Assembly (NCBI GenBank): GCA_035575035.1
Contig: DATLYH010000143.1
Coordinates: 1-18,273, forward strand
Reading direction: 5' to 3'
DNA length: 18,273 nt
Origin: DATLYH01 sp035575035
GTDB lineage: Bacteria > Planctomycetota > Planctomycetia > Gemmatales > Gemmataceae
In this document: positions 7,248 through 14,019 of the stretch, piece by piece
How positions within the stretch are numbered: the stretch's first letter is position 1
Layout: every line of letters begins with the position of its first letter
Position numbers and translations under genes: made by a program
Notes under the pieces: model-generated
Database searches by the model: none
The model's input: the letters and a program-made list of their open reading frames with translations, nothing else
What the model was told of the DNA's origin: nothing

Positions 7248-7571
7248 CTCGAACCTCCCGGCATAAACCGCGAGGATTGTAAGCTGCCGCCGGTTCGCGA
7301 ATCCAGCCGAACTCCCACCGCCGCGGTGCCGCTCGCAGCGCCCCCTGTCTGTCAGCGTCCGGAGCATCGGCGACGGGTCATCCGAGCCCGGAGCGTTAGC
7401 GACGGGGTCATCCGAGCCCGAAGCGTTAGCGACGGGTAATCCGAGCCGAAGCGTTAGCGACGGGTACTCTGAGCCCGGAGCGTTAGCGACGGGTATTCCC
7501 GGACACGGAGGGTATCTGGTGAATATCATGAGAGATGGACTGGGAATCAACCAAAGTGAAAGGAGCTACCC
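7248..7571. repeat. Intergenic block with about five tandem copies of a 28-30 bp repeat
   Basis: This gap separates two divergently transcribed genes. Tandem copies of 28-30 bp begin at about 7351 (degenerate), 7381, 7411, 7440 and 7468, ending near 7496. The core is CCGGAGCGTTAGCGACGGG. Copies differ by single bases and by the length of the TCA/TAA/TAC link. The same core recurs at 9431-9484 as an inverted pair, so it is a dispersed repeat family. Translated, it gives ARSVSDG-like peptides, so apparent coding through it is an artefact. No clear promoter was found for either flanking gene. Confidence 0.85.
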
Positions 7572-8570
7572 GTGCCGCTCAAGTTGGGCATGCTGGGGAT
7601 GTGGCACACGCACGCCGACGGCATCGTCCGTCGGGTGGCCGAACATCCCGAGGAGTTTACGCTCGCCGGCTTTTACGACCCCGATCCCGAGGTGGTCGCC
7701 GACCGCCGCCGACGCTGGGCCCCCCTCATCCCCAACTTCCGTGTCTTCGACAAGCCCGAGCAATTGCTGAAGGAGCCGCTCGACGGCGTGGTCGTGGAAG
7801 GGCGGGTCTACGAGAACCTGAAGCTGGCCCGGATGGCGCTGGCCAGCGGCCGGTCGGTGATGTTGGAGAAACCGGCCGGCGACAACCTTGACGAGTATCG
7901 CCGGCTGATCGACCTGGCCCGCCGCAAGCATCTCCAGGTGCAGATGATTTACCTGTTTCGTTACATGTCGGCCGTACAGGAGTTGCTGGCCCGCTGCCGC
8001 AAGGGGGAGTTAGGGCGCATCTACGAGTTCCGGGCTCGGCTGCCCAAGGCACTGGACGAATACCGCCGCTTTGTGGAGGAGCTGAAGCCGTACAAGGGGG
8101 GGATGTTTTTCGAAATGGCCGGGCACGTGATCGACCTGATGGTCGCGGTGCTGGGCCGGCCCCGCGAAGTGCATTCGTTCCTGGGCCATCACCACACCGA
8201 GCCGCCCACGAGCTACGTGGACAACGGTGTGGCGGTGTTCGGCTTCGAGCATGCCTGGGGAATCATCGAGGTGCCGGCCCTGGAGGTCGCCCCGCATTCT
8301 CGCCGCATCGAGGTCTACGGCACCGGCGGCGCCTGCGTGATCCCGCATCTGGGCAGCGGCCACCTGCCCAACAAGGACATCCAGCCGATCGAAGTGTACA
8401 AGGCCGGTCAGCGCGACTGGCAGCGGCTTGACCTGCCCGCGCAGGTGTTGCAGATCAAGGACCTGCGAGAATTCGCGGCGGTCGTGACCGGCAAGAAGGA
8501 CCCCGACTTCAGCATGGAGCACGACCTGACGGTTCAGGAGGCGCTCCTCCGGGCCAGCAGGATGGTTTAG
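7572..8570 (+). CDS. Gfo/Idh/MocA-family NAD(P)-dependent oxidoreductase
   Basis: 332 residues from a GTG at 7572 with AAAGGAG at 7558-7564. N-terminal Rossmann fold: KLGMLGMWHTHADG, where the usual GxGxxG is GMLGMWH, then FYDPDPE after the second strand. The family lysine motif is MLEKPAG (EKP at 99-101). The C-terminal alpha/beta domain carries GGMFFEMAGHVIDLM, with His185 and Asp188 at the usual catalytic positions. Enzymes of this family oxidise or reduce sugars, inositols and related polyols, and planctomycete genomes often hold many of them. The glycine-poor dinucleotide loop is a variant that occurs in sugar-dehydrogenase-like members. Its stop overlaps that of the opposing downstream gene. 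Substrate unknown. Confidence 0.92.
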   Translation: MPLKLGMLGMWHTHADGIVRRVAEHPEEFTLAGFYDPDPEVVADRRRRWAPLIPNFRVFDKPEQLLKEPLDGVVVEGRVYENLKLARMALASGRSVMLEKPAGDNLDEYRRLIDLARRKHLQVQMIYLFRYMSAVQELLARCRKGELGRIYEFRARLPKALDEYRRFVEELKPYKGGMFFEMAGHVIDLMVAVLGRPREVHSFLGHHHTEPPTSYVDNGVAVFGFEHAWGIIEVPALEVAPHSRRIEVYGTGGACVIPHLGSGHLPNKDIQPIEVYKAGQRDWQRLDLPAQVLQIKDLREFAAVVTGKKDPDFSMEHDLTVQEALLRASRMV

Positions 8571-8989
8571 GGCAAGACCGGGTGCGGCTGGGTTGAGTCT
8601 GACCCTGCAACGGCGGCCCGCAGCACTTCCAGGAAGGAGCGGTCGCGGCCGGCTAGCCATGCCTCCAGCCGCTCGGTGCAGTCGCAGCCGCAGCAGGCCC
8701 ACGGCTCGGTGCCGTTAAGGTCGCGGCAGCGCCGGCGGTTGTGGGCATCCTGCACGCGGACCAACTCGAAGTACTCCTCCCAGTACGGCCGTTCCTCATC
8801 CAGCGGGATGTCACAAAAGCAGACCTCCACCCAGCGCACCGTGCCGTCATGCCGCAGCCGGGCGTCGGTCATGTTGCGCAGGTACTCGTCGCCAGCCACC
8901 GAGCCGGCTCCCAGAGTGCCGTCCTCGATCGCCTTCAGCAAGGCCGCCTCACGCCCCGGCTTCACCCGTGCCGTTACCAGATAGCGCAT
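8567..8989 (-). CDS. Cys-rich protein of unknown function (140 residues)
   Basis: Starts at ATG 8989 with GGAG about five bases upstream and an extended -10 promoter further up. I do not recognise a characterised family. The N-terminal half (MRYLVTARVKPGREAALLKAIEDG) looks like a small ferredoxin-like alpha/beta (YCII/ABM-type) domain. Then follow VRWVEVCFCDIPL, an acidic-aromatic stretch (YWEEYFELVRVQDAHNRRRC) and a cluster ending WACCGCDCTERLEAW. Seven cysteines lie between residues about 60 and 110, four of them in CCGCDC, which suggests metal or cluster binding. No signal peptide, so cytoplasmic. The TAA stop overlaps the opposing Gfo/Idh gene's TAG. The sequence is well composed with a good start, so it is very probably a real gene. 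Confidence 0.8.
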   Translation of the reverse strand: MRYLVTARVKPGREAALLKAIEDGTLGAGSVAGDEYLRNMTDARLRHDGTVRWVEVCFCDIPLDEERPYWEEYFELVRVQDAHNRRRCRDLNGTEPWACCGCDCTERLEAWLAGRDRSFLEVLRAAVAGSDSTQPHPVLP

Positions 8990-9023
8990 GACTTCTCCAT
9001 CAAGCATTTCTCCGATCATTTTC

Positions 9024-9032
9024 ATTGTAACA
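9024..9032 (-). promoter_or_regulatory. Extended -10 promoter for the Cys-rich protein gene
   Basis: On the minus strand this reads TGTTACAAT, an extended -10 (TGn) with five of six TATAAT matches. Transcription would start about 9017, giving a 5' leader of roughly 28 nt that contains the GGAG ribosome site before the ATG at 8989. No -35 is seen. Confidence 0.45.
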
Positions 9033-9213
9033 GAAGGCGGAGCCGATCCTGAGGTGAAGCGAACCTTCCTCGAAGCCCAACCGAGCCGGGAGCACGCAGA
9101 CGGCCGATGTCCGGCGTCCCAGGAGGGGCTGACGGGAGTTGGGCATCTCTTTTGCAAAGGGAAAGAGAAGTGGGTCCAGTTGTTGGCCCCAGCAAAGAGC
9201 GAGGAGGTATGGC

Positions 9214-9411
9214 ATGAATTGGGACCAGATCAAGGGCAACTGGCGGCAGTTCAAGGGCAAGATCAAGGAGCAGTGGGGCAAGTTGACCGACGATGAGCTG
9301 GACCAGATCGACGGACAGAAAGACCAGCTCATCGGCAAGCTGCAAGAGCACTACGGCTACGGCAAGGAGCAAGCCGAGCGGGAGATCGAGCAGGCCTGCC
9401 GCGGCTGGTAG
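9214..9411 (+). CDS. CsbD-family small stress-response protein
   Basis: 65 residues from ATG 9214, with GAGGAGG at 9201-9207. An upstream in-frame start at 9139 lacks a site this good and adds unrelated residues. The sequence is a typical CsbD domain: MNWDQIKGNWRQFKGKIKEQWGKLTDDEL, then the glycine/tyrosine turn HYGYGKEQAE. Proteins of this family are small, hydrophilic and helical. In Bacillus subtilis CsbD is part of the sigma-B general stress response; the molecular role is unclear. The first half is rich in Lys/Gln/Trp and the second in Glu. It stands alone between divergent and convergent neighbours, so it is probably monocistronic. I could not identify a convincing promoter in 9033-9200. 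Confidence 0.93.
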   Translation: MNWDQIKGNWRQFKGKIKEQWGKLTDDELDQIDGQKDQLIGKLQEHYGYGKEQAEREIEQACRGW

Positions 9412-9430
9412 CGGCAGCAACGGGGAGGAC

Positions 9431-9484
9431 GAGCTCGGAGCGCTAGCGACGGGTACGACGACCCATCGCTGACGCTCCGGGCTC
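9431..9484. terminator. Large inverted repeat between convergent genes, probable bidirectional terminator, made of the dispersed repeat
   Basis: Arms 9431-9454 and 9461-9484 pair over 24 positions around a 6-nt loop (ACGACG). There are two G-U wobbles and two C-A mismatches in the plus-strand transcript. Each arm is one copy of the repeat family found in tandem at 7351-7496, here in opposite orientations. A smaller hairpin with a UUCG-type loop follows at 9487-9501. The position, between the 3' ends of the csbD-like and LTxxQ-type genes, suits termination in both directions. There is no T-run, so intrinsic termination is not certain. Confidence 0.6.
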
Positions 9485-9580
9485 GTAGCGCTTCGGGCGC
9501 TGAGAGAAGTCATCCCCAACCGCGTCCCGTTACTTAGCGGCCGAACCGCCGTCCAAGCGGAGTCCGAACCACTGGCCCGA

Positions 9581-10390
9581 TCAAGGCCGCGGCGGGGTGG
9601 TCGGACCCGTGGTCGAGAACTCCGGCGGGAAGACGAACCGGTTGCCGGTCATCTGGGCCCAGGTGCGACGCTGCTGTTCGTTGAGGATGGTGTTGACCCG
9701 ATCCCAGATCCGGGTCTGGAACTCGTTGTAGCGCTGGAGGGCCAGCTCACGGTTGGGATCAGCGCCCTTCAGGATGTCCCGACTCTCACGCTCGAACTCC
9801 TCGTTTAGCGCCCGCAGGCGCGCGACCTGATCCGCAGTCAGGTTCAGCCGTTGCTGGACCTCGGCATCGATCAGGGCTCCGAACCCGCGGCGCTGGACTT
9901 CCAGCTGCCGCAGCCGGGTCAGCTGCTGCTCGTTAAGGATGTCGCCGGCCGACCGCATCATCAGGGCATCGAAGTTACGCCCCAGCTGCTGGAGTTGGGC
10001 AGCCCGGGCCCGCTCGTCAAGCGTGTTCAGCCGGGCGATGTCATCCTGGAACCGGCCGAAGGTACGGTCAAGGGCCTGGCTCAGCCGGCTGAGCTGCTCG
10101 TCGGTGATGTTCAGTTCGCGCCGCACAGCGGCATTCATAAACAGCGGCTGCTGGAAGCCGGGCGGCAGGGCAAGCTGCGTCTGTCCGGCCGAGGGCGCCG
10201 GCCTGACCGGTCCGGGCTGGACTGGCTGGACGGTTCGGCCAGGCTGGGGGACCTGTCCGGGTTGCCCGGCAGGGGGCACCTGGCCCGGTCGCGGTTGCCC
10301 GGTCGCAGGCGGCGTCTGCTGTCCCGGCACCGGACCGACGAGCAGGACGGCCACGGCCAGAGCGACGGCCGACATGGTAAGCGAACGCAT
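9581..10390 (-). CDS. Secreted LTxxQ-motif (Spy/CpxP-like) helical protein
   Basis: 269 residues from ATG 10390 with AGGAGG seven bases upstream. A Sec signal peptide (residues 1-23, ending VGPVPGQ) precedes a Pro/Gln/Gly-rich low-complexity region to about residue 75. The rest is predicted helical and contains two units of the Spy/CpxP kind: ELNITDEQLSRLSQ and RLNLTADQVARLRALNEE. Each is followed later by an ILNEQQ segment. In E. coli, Spy and CpxP are periplasmic, cradle-shaped chaperones or stress sensors with LTxxQ motifs. This protein is about twice as long, so a duplicated LTxxQ module is likely. It belongs to a broad group common in planctomycete genomes; specific function unknown. The C-terminus is again Pro/Thr-rich. 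Confidence 0.85.
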   Translation of the reverse strand: MRSLTMSAVALAVAVLLVGPVPGQQTPPATGQPRPGQVPPAGQPGQVPQPGRTVQPVQPGPVRPAPSAGQTQLALPPGFQQPLFMNAAVRRELNITDEQLSRLSQALDRTFGRFQDDIARLNTLDERARAAQLQQLGRNFDALMMRSAGDILNEQQLTRLRQLEVQRRGFGALIDAEVQQRLNLTADQVARLRALNEEFERESRDILKGADPNRELALQRYNEFQTRIWDRVNTILNEQQRRTWAQMTGNRFVFPPEFSTTGPTTPPRP

Positions 10391-10788
10391 GAGCCAACCT
10401 CCTGAGAAGGGGGTGAAGTCCGCTCGGAAAACAACAGGGCTTCTTTCTACCCGGCAACATCCGTGCCGCGGGGATGGAGGCGGCCGGGTTCCCTATCAGG
10501 GAAGCATTGTCGGGCCGTCCTGCGATCTGTCGTGCGGCAAGGCTTCCCATCAGTGCGCAGCATTTTGCCCCAGGCCACGCCTGAGCGACCGAGACTGCTG
10601 CCCTGGGAAAATCCATCTCTGATTTGACAGCCGGGCCGGGAATAGTATGTTTGGGAGAGAACGACTTGCCCCAGCTTGTCGGACTAACATTTCTGAACCG
10701 TCAAAGCTCATTCAACAAGGCAACGGCGCCTTCGGGACTCGAGCGCGAGCCCTGGAGGATTCTTTGTTGCGCCGACGAGGGTCTTATC
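10391..10788. other. Intergenic region between divergent genes, with a promoter-like pair for the small downstream gene
   Basis: No coding sequence is convincing in these 398 bases. A sigma-70-like pair on the plus strand, TTGACA (10624-10629) and TATGTT (10646-10651), has 16 bases between the hexamers. It would drive the small gene at 10789 with a leader of about 130 nt. A short hairpin TTCCCT-ATC-AGGGAA lies at 10489-10503; its role is unknown. No clear promoter is visible for the LTxxQ gene on the minus strand. Confidence 0.4.
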
Positions 10789-10941
10789 ATGCCACTGTTC
10801 CTCACGAGCGTTCCGACCCTGGCCGTGAGCGCCATCTTCTACCTCTGGCGCGCTTATCACCGCGAACGACTCCGGCGGGAGCGCGTGCTGCGCCAGCGAG
10901 TGGCCTACATGCTCTGGGTCATGGCGCACCGGGTGTGCTGA
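10789..10941 (+). CDS. Small Arg-rich membrane protein (50 residues), function unknown
   Basis: Starts at ATG 10789 with GAGG at 10777-10780. An in-frame start at 10624 would add 55 residues without family character. Residues about 2-21 (PLFLTSVPTLAVSAIFYLWR) form one membrane helix. A strongly basic stretch follows, AYHRERLRRERVLRQRV, then AYMLWVMAHRV. The likely arrangement is a single membrane span with a positively charged amphipathic tail against the inner leaflet. A promoter-like pair lies at 10624-10651. I do not recognise a named family. The gene is short, but composition, start and promoter agree. Confidence 0.55.
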   Translation: MPLFLTSVPTLAVSAIFYLWRAYHRERLRRERVLRQRVAYMLWVMAHRVC

Positions 10942-10956
10942 GCGGCCGGAGCCTGC

Positions 10957-11688
10957 TCACAGCACGCGGGCATCCGGGCGGGCGGCCCACTTGGCGCGGG
11001 CTGCCTGAACGATCAACTCGGCACACAGTTCTTCCCCCAGGAGGCTAGAGTTGAGCAGCAAGTCATACTGATAGATGTCGCCCGGCTGGCGGCGGAAGTG
11101 GGTGGCGAGGAACTCAGCCCGGCGACTGTCGCGCAGGCGGACGCGCTCGGTCGCCTCCTCCACGGTCAGGCGCGCCCACTGGGCCAAGTAGGCGATGCGG
11201 TCGGCCAACGGCGCCACCACACGGACATGGAGGGTGGTTGCCGGCGGCAGAATGCAGCCGGCGCCGCGGCCGATCAGGACCACGCCTCCCTGCGCCCCCA
11301 GGGCGAGCACTACCCGCGCCAGGTTGACGATGGAGGGGTGCTGGCCCAAGCGCTCGCTGCGGAGCAATTCTTGCAGCCGCTCCTCGGCCCACGTCATCGC
11401 GGCCGGCGGCAGGTTCTCGAGGAAGTCTTGGCGGAATGTCCCTTCCTGGGCGGTGTATTCCAACACCTCCTGGTCGTAGACCGGCCAGCCAAGCTTGCGG
11501 CCGACCCGCCGGCCAATGGTGCCGCCGCGCGAGCCGGCCTCGCGGCTGATGGCAATGGTCAGCCCGGCCGGGATGCCGGAAGGGGGCGGCGGCGGGGTGC
11601 GGTTGCCCTGAAAGCCGTGACGCGGCGACTCGCCGGCCTCGATCGGGGCGGGGATCAGGTCGTCAGAGCGCGGGTGGTTCGGTTCCAT
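10957..11688 (-). CDS. Cytidylate-kinase-like protein
   Basis: 243 residues from ATG 11688. The gene begins six bases after the stop of the upstream permease, so it is likely the last gene of the ABC operon. After a Pro-rich N-terminal tail of about 42 residues comes the P-loop region TIAISREAGSRGGTIGRRVGRKLG (first half at 44-55), the form usual in the cytidylate-kinase-like family. Then come PVYDQEVLEY, VVLIGRGAGCIL, an arginine-rich lid (ERVRLRDSRRAEFLATHF) and YQYDLLLNSS. Family members are P-loop kinases of mostly unknown substrate. It is not the housekeeping CMP kinase (cmk), which has a different P-loop and NMP-binding segment. Its link to the transporter is unknown. Confidence 0.85.
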   Translation of the reverse strand: MEPNHPRSDDLIPAPIEAGESPRHGFQGNRTPPPPPSGIPAGLTIAISREAGSRGGTIGRRVGRKLGWPVYDQEVLEYTAQEGTFRQDFLENLPPAAMTWAEERLQELLRSERLGQHPSIVNLARVVLALGAQGGVVLIGRGAGCILPPATTLHVRVVAPLADRIAYLAQWARLTVEEATERVRLRDSRRAEFLATHFRRQPGDIYQYDLLLNSSLLGEELCAELIVQAARAKWAARPDARVL

Positions 11689-11694
11689 GATCGG

Positions 11695-12741
11695 TCAAGT
11701 GAGGTCCTGGTATTCCTTGCGGGCGAACAGATACATGCCCAGGGCCAAAAGCCCGGCCGTCAGGCCGATGAGCACCCAGTAGGCAGTAGCGCCATCCACC
11801 GGCAGATAGACCGACGGCTTCTCCGGCTGGACGCCGTACTCCTGGGCCGCGTCGAACATCATGCAGCGGGCGTAAAAGCCGATGCTGACCCGCTTCATGT
11901 AGCCCGGCATATTACCAAGGATCATCTCCAGGAAAAATGCGTAAACCAACGCCACGATCGCCGGCCGCGGGAAGGAGGCGCCCATCAGGTGGAACAGGGC
12001 TGTGAAGGCCAGCGTACTCCAGAGCACGGCCGGCCAATAAAGCGCGAAGGCCACCGGTCCCGGCCGGCCGGCCGCCAGGCACATCAGGCCGAAACCACCG
12101 ACGTTCAGCGCCAGGCTCCAGGGCAACAGCGCCACGAACTTGGCCAGGTAGATCGCCGACCGGGGGAGCGGCCGAGTCAGTAGCCAGATCAGGTTCCCTC
12201 CTTCGCGCTCGCCGCCCAGCGCATCGGTAGCGAAGCTCAGGCTCCAGATCGGCAGCAGAAAACTGATGAAAAGGGCAAAGATTACTTGCGAGAAATGGAG
12301 CACGTCCGAGCGTGCGATCACCGCCTGGCAGGCGCCCAGGATTCCCTGCTGCACGGCGTTGGCCCCCGGCGCCAGCGGCGCCGCTGACAGGCGCAGCTCC
12401 AACTCGCCCGCCCACTGCCCGTAGGTCAAGGGCGCACGCCGCGGCGTCCGCCAGTGTTGCATGCCGAAACCGCCGCGGAGCGTACTCTGGACGGCGATCC
12501 AGCCGACTGCCACAACCAGCAGCGCCAGCGCAATGCCGACCATCTGCCGCACCCGCGCCTGCCGCCGGAAGGAGAGCCAGACGAGATAGCACCAGGCCCG
12601 CAGGGAACGAGACCAGGAGACCAGGAGACCAGGAGACCAAGAGACAAAAGTACGGGGTGATCCATCGGCCAGCGACGGATGGGCCGCTGCCCGGCCCTCT
12701 TCCCGGCCCGTCATGCCTACCTTTGCGTGCCCCGTCTCCAT
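11695..12741 (-). CDS. ABC-2-type transporter permease (second module)
   Basis: 348 residues from ATG 12741, whose ribosome site GGGAG lies in repeat-derived sequence. About six membrane helices are visible: VGIALALLVVAVGW, VIFALFISFLLPIWSLSF, a long one around KFVALLPWSLALNVGGFGLM, VLWSTLAFTALFHLMG, AIVALVYAFFLEMIL and VLIGLTAGLLALGMYLFA. The large loop after helix 1 and the conserved-looking ALGGEREGGNLIWLLTRPLPRSAIYLAKF are typical of ABC-2 export permeases. Residues about 30-46 (SWSPGLLVSWSR) are encoded by an 8-bp tandem repeat, so the first 48 or so residues look like acquired sequence. The ancestral start may lie near RAWCYLVWLSF. It follows its ATPase by 36 bases. Confidence 0.85.
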   Translation of the reverse strand: METGHAKVGMTGREEGRAAAHPSLADGSPRTFVSWSPGLLVSWSRSLRAWCYLVWLSFRRQARVRQMVGIALALLVVAVGWIAVQSTLRGGFGMQHWRTPRRAPLTYGQWAGELELRLSAAPLAPGANAVQQGILGACQAVIARSDVLHFSQVIFALFISFLLPIWSLSFATDALGGEREGGNLIWLLTRPLPRSAIYLAKFVALLPWSLALNVGGFGLMCLAAGRPGPVAFALYWPAVLWSTLAFTALFHLMGASFPRPAIVALVYAFFLEMILGNMPGYMKRVSIGFYARCMMFDAAQEYGVQPEKPSVYLPVDGATAYWVLIGLTAGLLALGMYLFARKEYQDLT

Positions 12742-12774
12742 CTGCTCTCCCTGTCTCCTGGTCTCTTGGTCTCC
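12609..12774. repeat. Inverted 8-bp tandem-repeat arms around the second permease start codon
   Basis: The arm at 12609-12645 holds 4.6 copies of GAGACCAG (plus strand) inside the permease coding sequence. The opposite arm at 12753-12774 holds about 2.7 copies of the reverse complement (CTGGTCTC, one unit CTTGGTCTC-like) in the gap before the gene. In the minus-strand mRNA the arms can pair and enclose about 107 nt with the ribosome site and the ATG at 12741. Confidence 0.75.
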
Positions 12775-12777
12775 CAG

Positions 12778-13992
12778 TCACCGTGCCACACGACGGCCGC
12801 CCAGCAGGTAGCCGAGGATCGCCTCGGCCGAGTCGTCAAGCGTCTCCAGGTGGCGGATCTCGTAGAACTCCTCGACCACCAACCGGGCGAAGTCGCGGAA
12901 GAACTGCCGCGGGTTGCGGGCGCAGACCAGCAGCGAGCCGCCCTCGCCCAGATCGACGCCGACTACGTCGGGCAGCCTCAGCAGGGCGGCGGCCAGTTCG
13001 CGGCGGCGGTCCTTCGATTGCGGATTGCGGATTGCGGGTTGCGGATTCTCGGAGGAGTCCTCGCCTTCGGCCCTGCCCGCCGTCTGACCGTCGGCGGGTT
13101 CACCATCTCTCTTCAATCGGCAATCCGCGTCTCGGTTCAATCCGCAATCCGCGATCCGCAATCCGCAATCCAGGTCCACTCGGATCGTCAGCGGGTGGTC
13201 GTCGAGCAGGTCGCGGATCTGGGCCAGGGTGCCGACGGCGGCGATCCGGCCACGGGCCATGATGGCCACGTGATCGGTCAGCTTCTCCAGTTCCTCTAGC
13301 TCGTGGCTGGAGATCAGCAGGCACTTGCCCCGGTCGGCCAGTTCGCGGAACAGGTTGATCGACTCCCACCGGCCTACCGGGTCGATACCGCTGAGCGGCT
13401 CGTCCAGTACCAGCAGCTCGGGGTCATGGACCAGCGCCTGGGCCAGCTTGATCCGCTGCCGCATCCCCTTGGAGTAGCCGCGTAGCCGCCGCTCGGCCCG
13501 GTCAGTCATTCCAACGAGGTCAAGCACCTCGTCGGTCCGCTCCTGCGCCTCGCGGCGGGAGTAGCCGCACAGCCGGGCCATCGCCTCGACGAATTGCCGG
13601 CCGGACATCTCCTCGTAAAAGGAATCGATGTCGGGGCAGTAGCCGACGTGCCGCTTGGCCGTCGCACTCCAGGCATCGAGGCCGCGGACCAGCACCCGGC
13701 CAAGGTCAGGCCGCAGCTGCCCGGTGGCCAGCCGCAGCAGCGTGCTCTTGCCCGCGCCGTTGGCCCCCACCAGCCCGGTGATCCCCGGCCGCAGCTCCAG
13801 CGTCACCTGGTTGACCCCGATCACCGGGCCGTACCACTTCGAGACCCGCTCGAAGAGGAGCACCGGCGTTCCCTGATACGGTGACCCGGTGACCCGGTGA
13901 CCCGGCGACCGATCCTGGGTCGGTCCGGCTGAAGGATCAACCAGCGGACGCGTTCTTGGATCAACATCCTTGGATTTATCCGATGTCTGCAT
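12778..13992 (-). CDS. ABC transporter ATP-binding protein (second module), carrying repeat insertions
   Basis: 404 residues from ATG 13992; this is about 90 longer than usual for the type. ABC core: Walker A GANGAGKST (77-85), signature YSKGMRQRIKLAQ (173-185), Walker B ELLVLDEPLSGIDP (192-205), and H-loop His230 in SSHELEE. All catalytic residues are present. Two parts are odd. Residues 1-41 include GHRVTGSP from an 8-bp repeat. Residues about 275-327 (from DCGLRIADCGLNRDAD to NPQPAIRNPQSK) are encoded by inverted 7-bp repeats. Both lie outside the core, at the N-terminus and at the junction to the C-terminal domain. Cytoplasmic; it would power the neighbouring permease. The start codon lies 20 bases after the upstream permease stop, with a weak ribosome site. 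Confidence 0.92.
   Translation of the reverse strand: MQTSDKSKDVDPRTRPLVDPSAGPTQDRSPGHRVTGSPYQGTPVLLFERVSKWYGPVIGVNQVTLELRPGITGLVGANGAGKSTLLRLATGQLRPDLGRVLVRGLDAWSATAKRHVGYCPDIDSFYEEMSGRQFVEAMARLCGYSRREAQERTDEVLDLVGMTDRAERRLRGYSKGMRQRIKLAQALVHDPELLVLDEPLSGIDPVGRWESINLFRELADRGKCLLISSHELEELEKLTDHVAIMARGRIAAVGTLAQIRDLLDDHPLTIRVDLDCGLRIADCGLNRDADCRLKRDGEPADGQTAGRAEGEDSSENPQPAIRNPQSKDRRRELAAALLRLPDVVGVDLGEGGSLLVCARNPRQFFRDFARLVVEEFYEIRHLETLDDSAEAILGYLLGGRRVAR
13016..13171. repeat. In-frame inverted 7-bp tandem-repeat element inside the ABC ATPase gene
   Basis: Left arm 13016-13047 is 4.6 copies of GATTGCG. Right arm 13139-13171 is the reverse complement, and the arms match at 30 of 32 positions. 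91 bp separate them. The element spans about 156 bp, adds about 53 codons and leaves the ATPase frame open. The encoded peptides are NPQSAIR-like. Confidence 0.85.
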
Positions 13993-14019
13993 GTTCTCAC
14001 CGTATCACCGGGTCATCCC
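13874..14019. repeat. Inverted 8-bp tandem-repeat arms around the second ATPase start codon
   Basis: Arm 13879-13910 has four copies of CGGTGACC (last one CGGCGACC), within the ATPase 5' coding part. The opposite arm at 13997-14019 has about three degenerate copies (TCACCGTA, TCACCGGG, TCATCCC), just before the gene. An 11-bp perfect inverted match is TGATACGGTGA (13874-13884) against 13997-14007. The ATG at 13992 lies between the arms. Confidence 0.65.

Noticed and set aside
7351..7496. CRISPR array
   Set aside because: Copies are directly adjacent with no unique spacers of constant length, and no cas genes are present. It is a tandem repeat.
7248..7550. N-terminal extension of the WaaP-type kinase through the repeat block
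   Set aside because: The extension translates the tandem repeats. The GTG at 7247 has a strong ribosome site and gives a normal family N-terminus.
10957..11688. Housekeeping cytidylate kinase (cmk)
   Set aside because: The P-loop ISREAGSRGG and the overall pattern are those of the cytidylate-kinase-like family, not of Cmk.
11098..12183. 361-codon plus-strand open frame opposite the cytidylate-kinase-like gene and the permease
   Set aside because: The translation is hydrophilic, Gln/His/Arg-rich and without motifs, while the minus strand encodes clear families.
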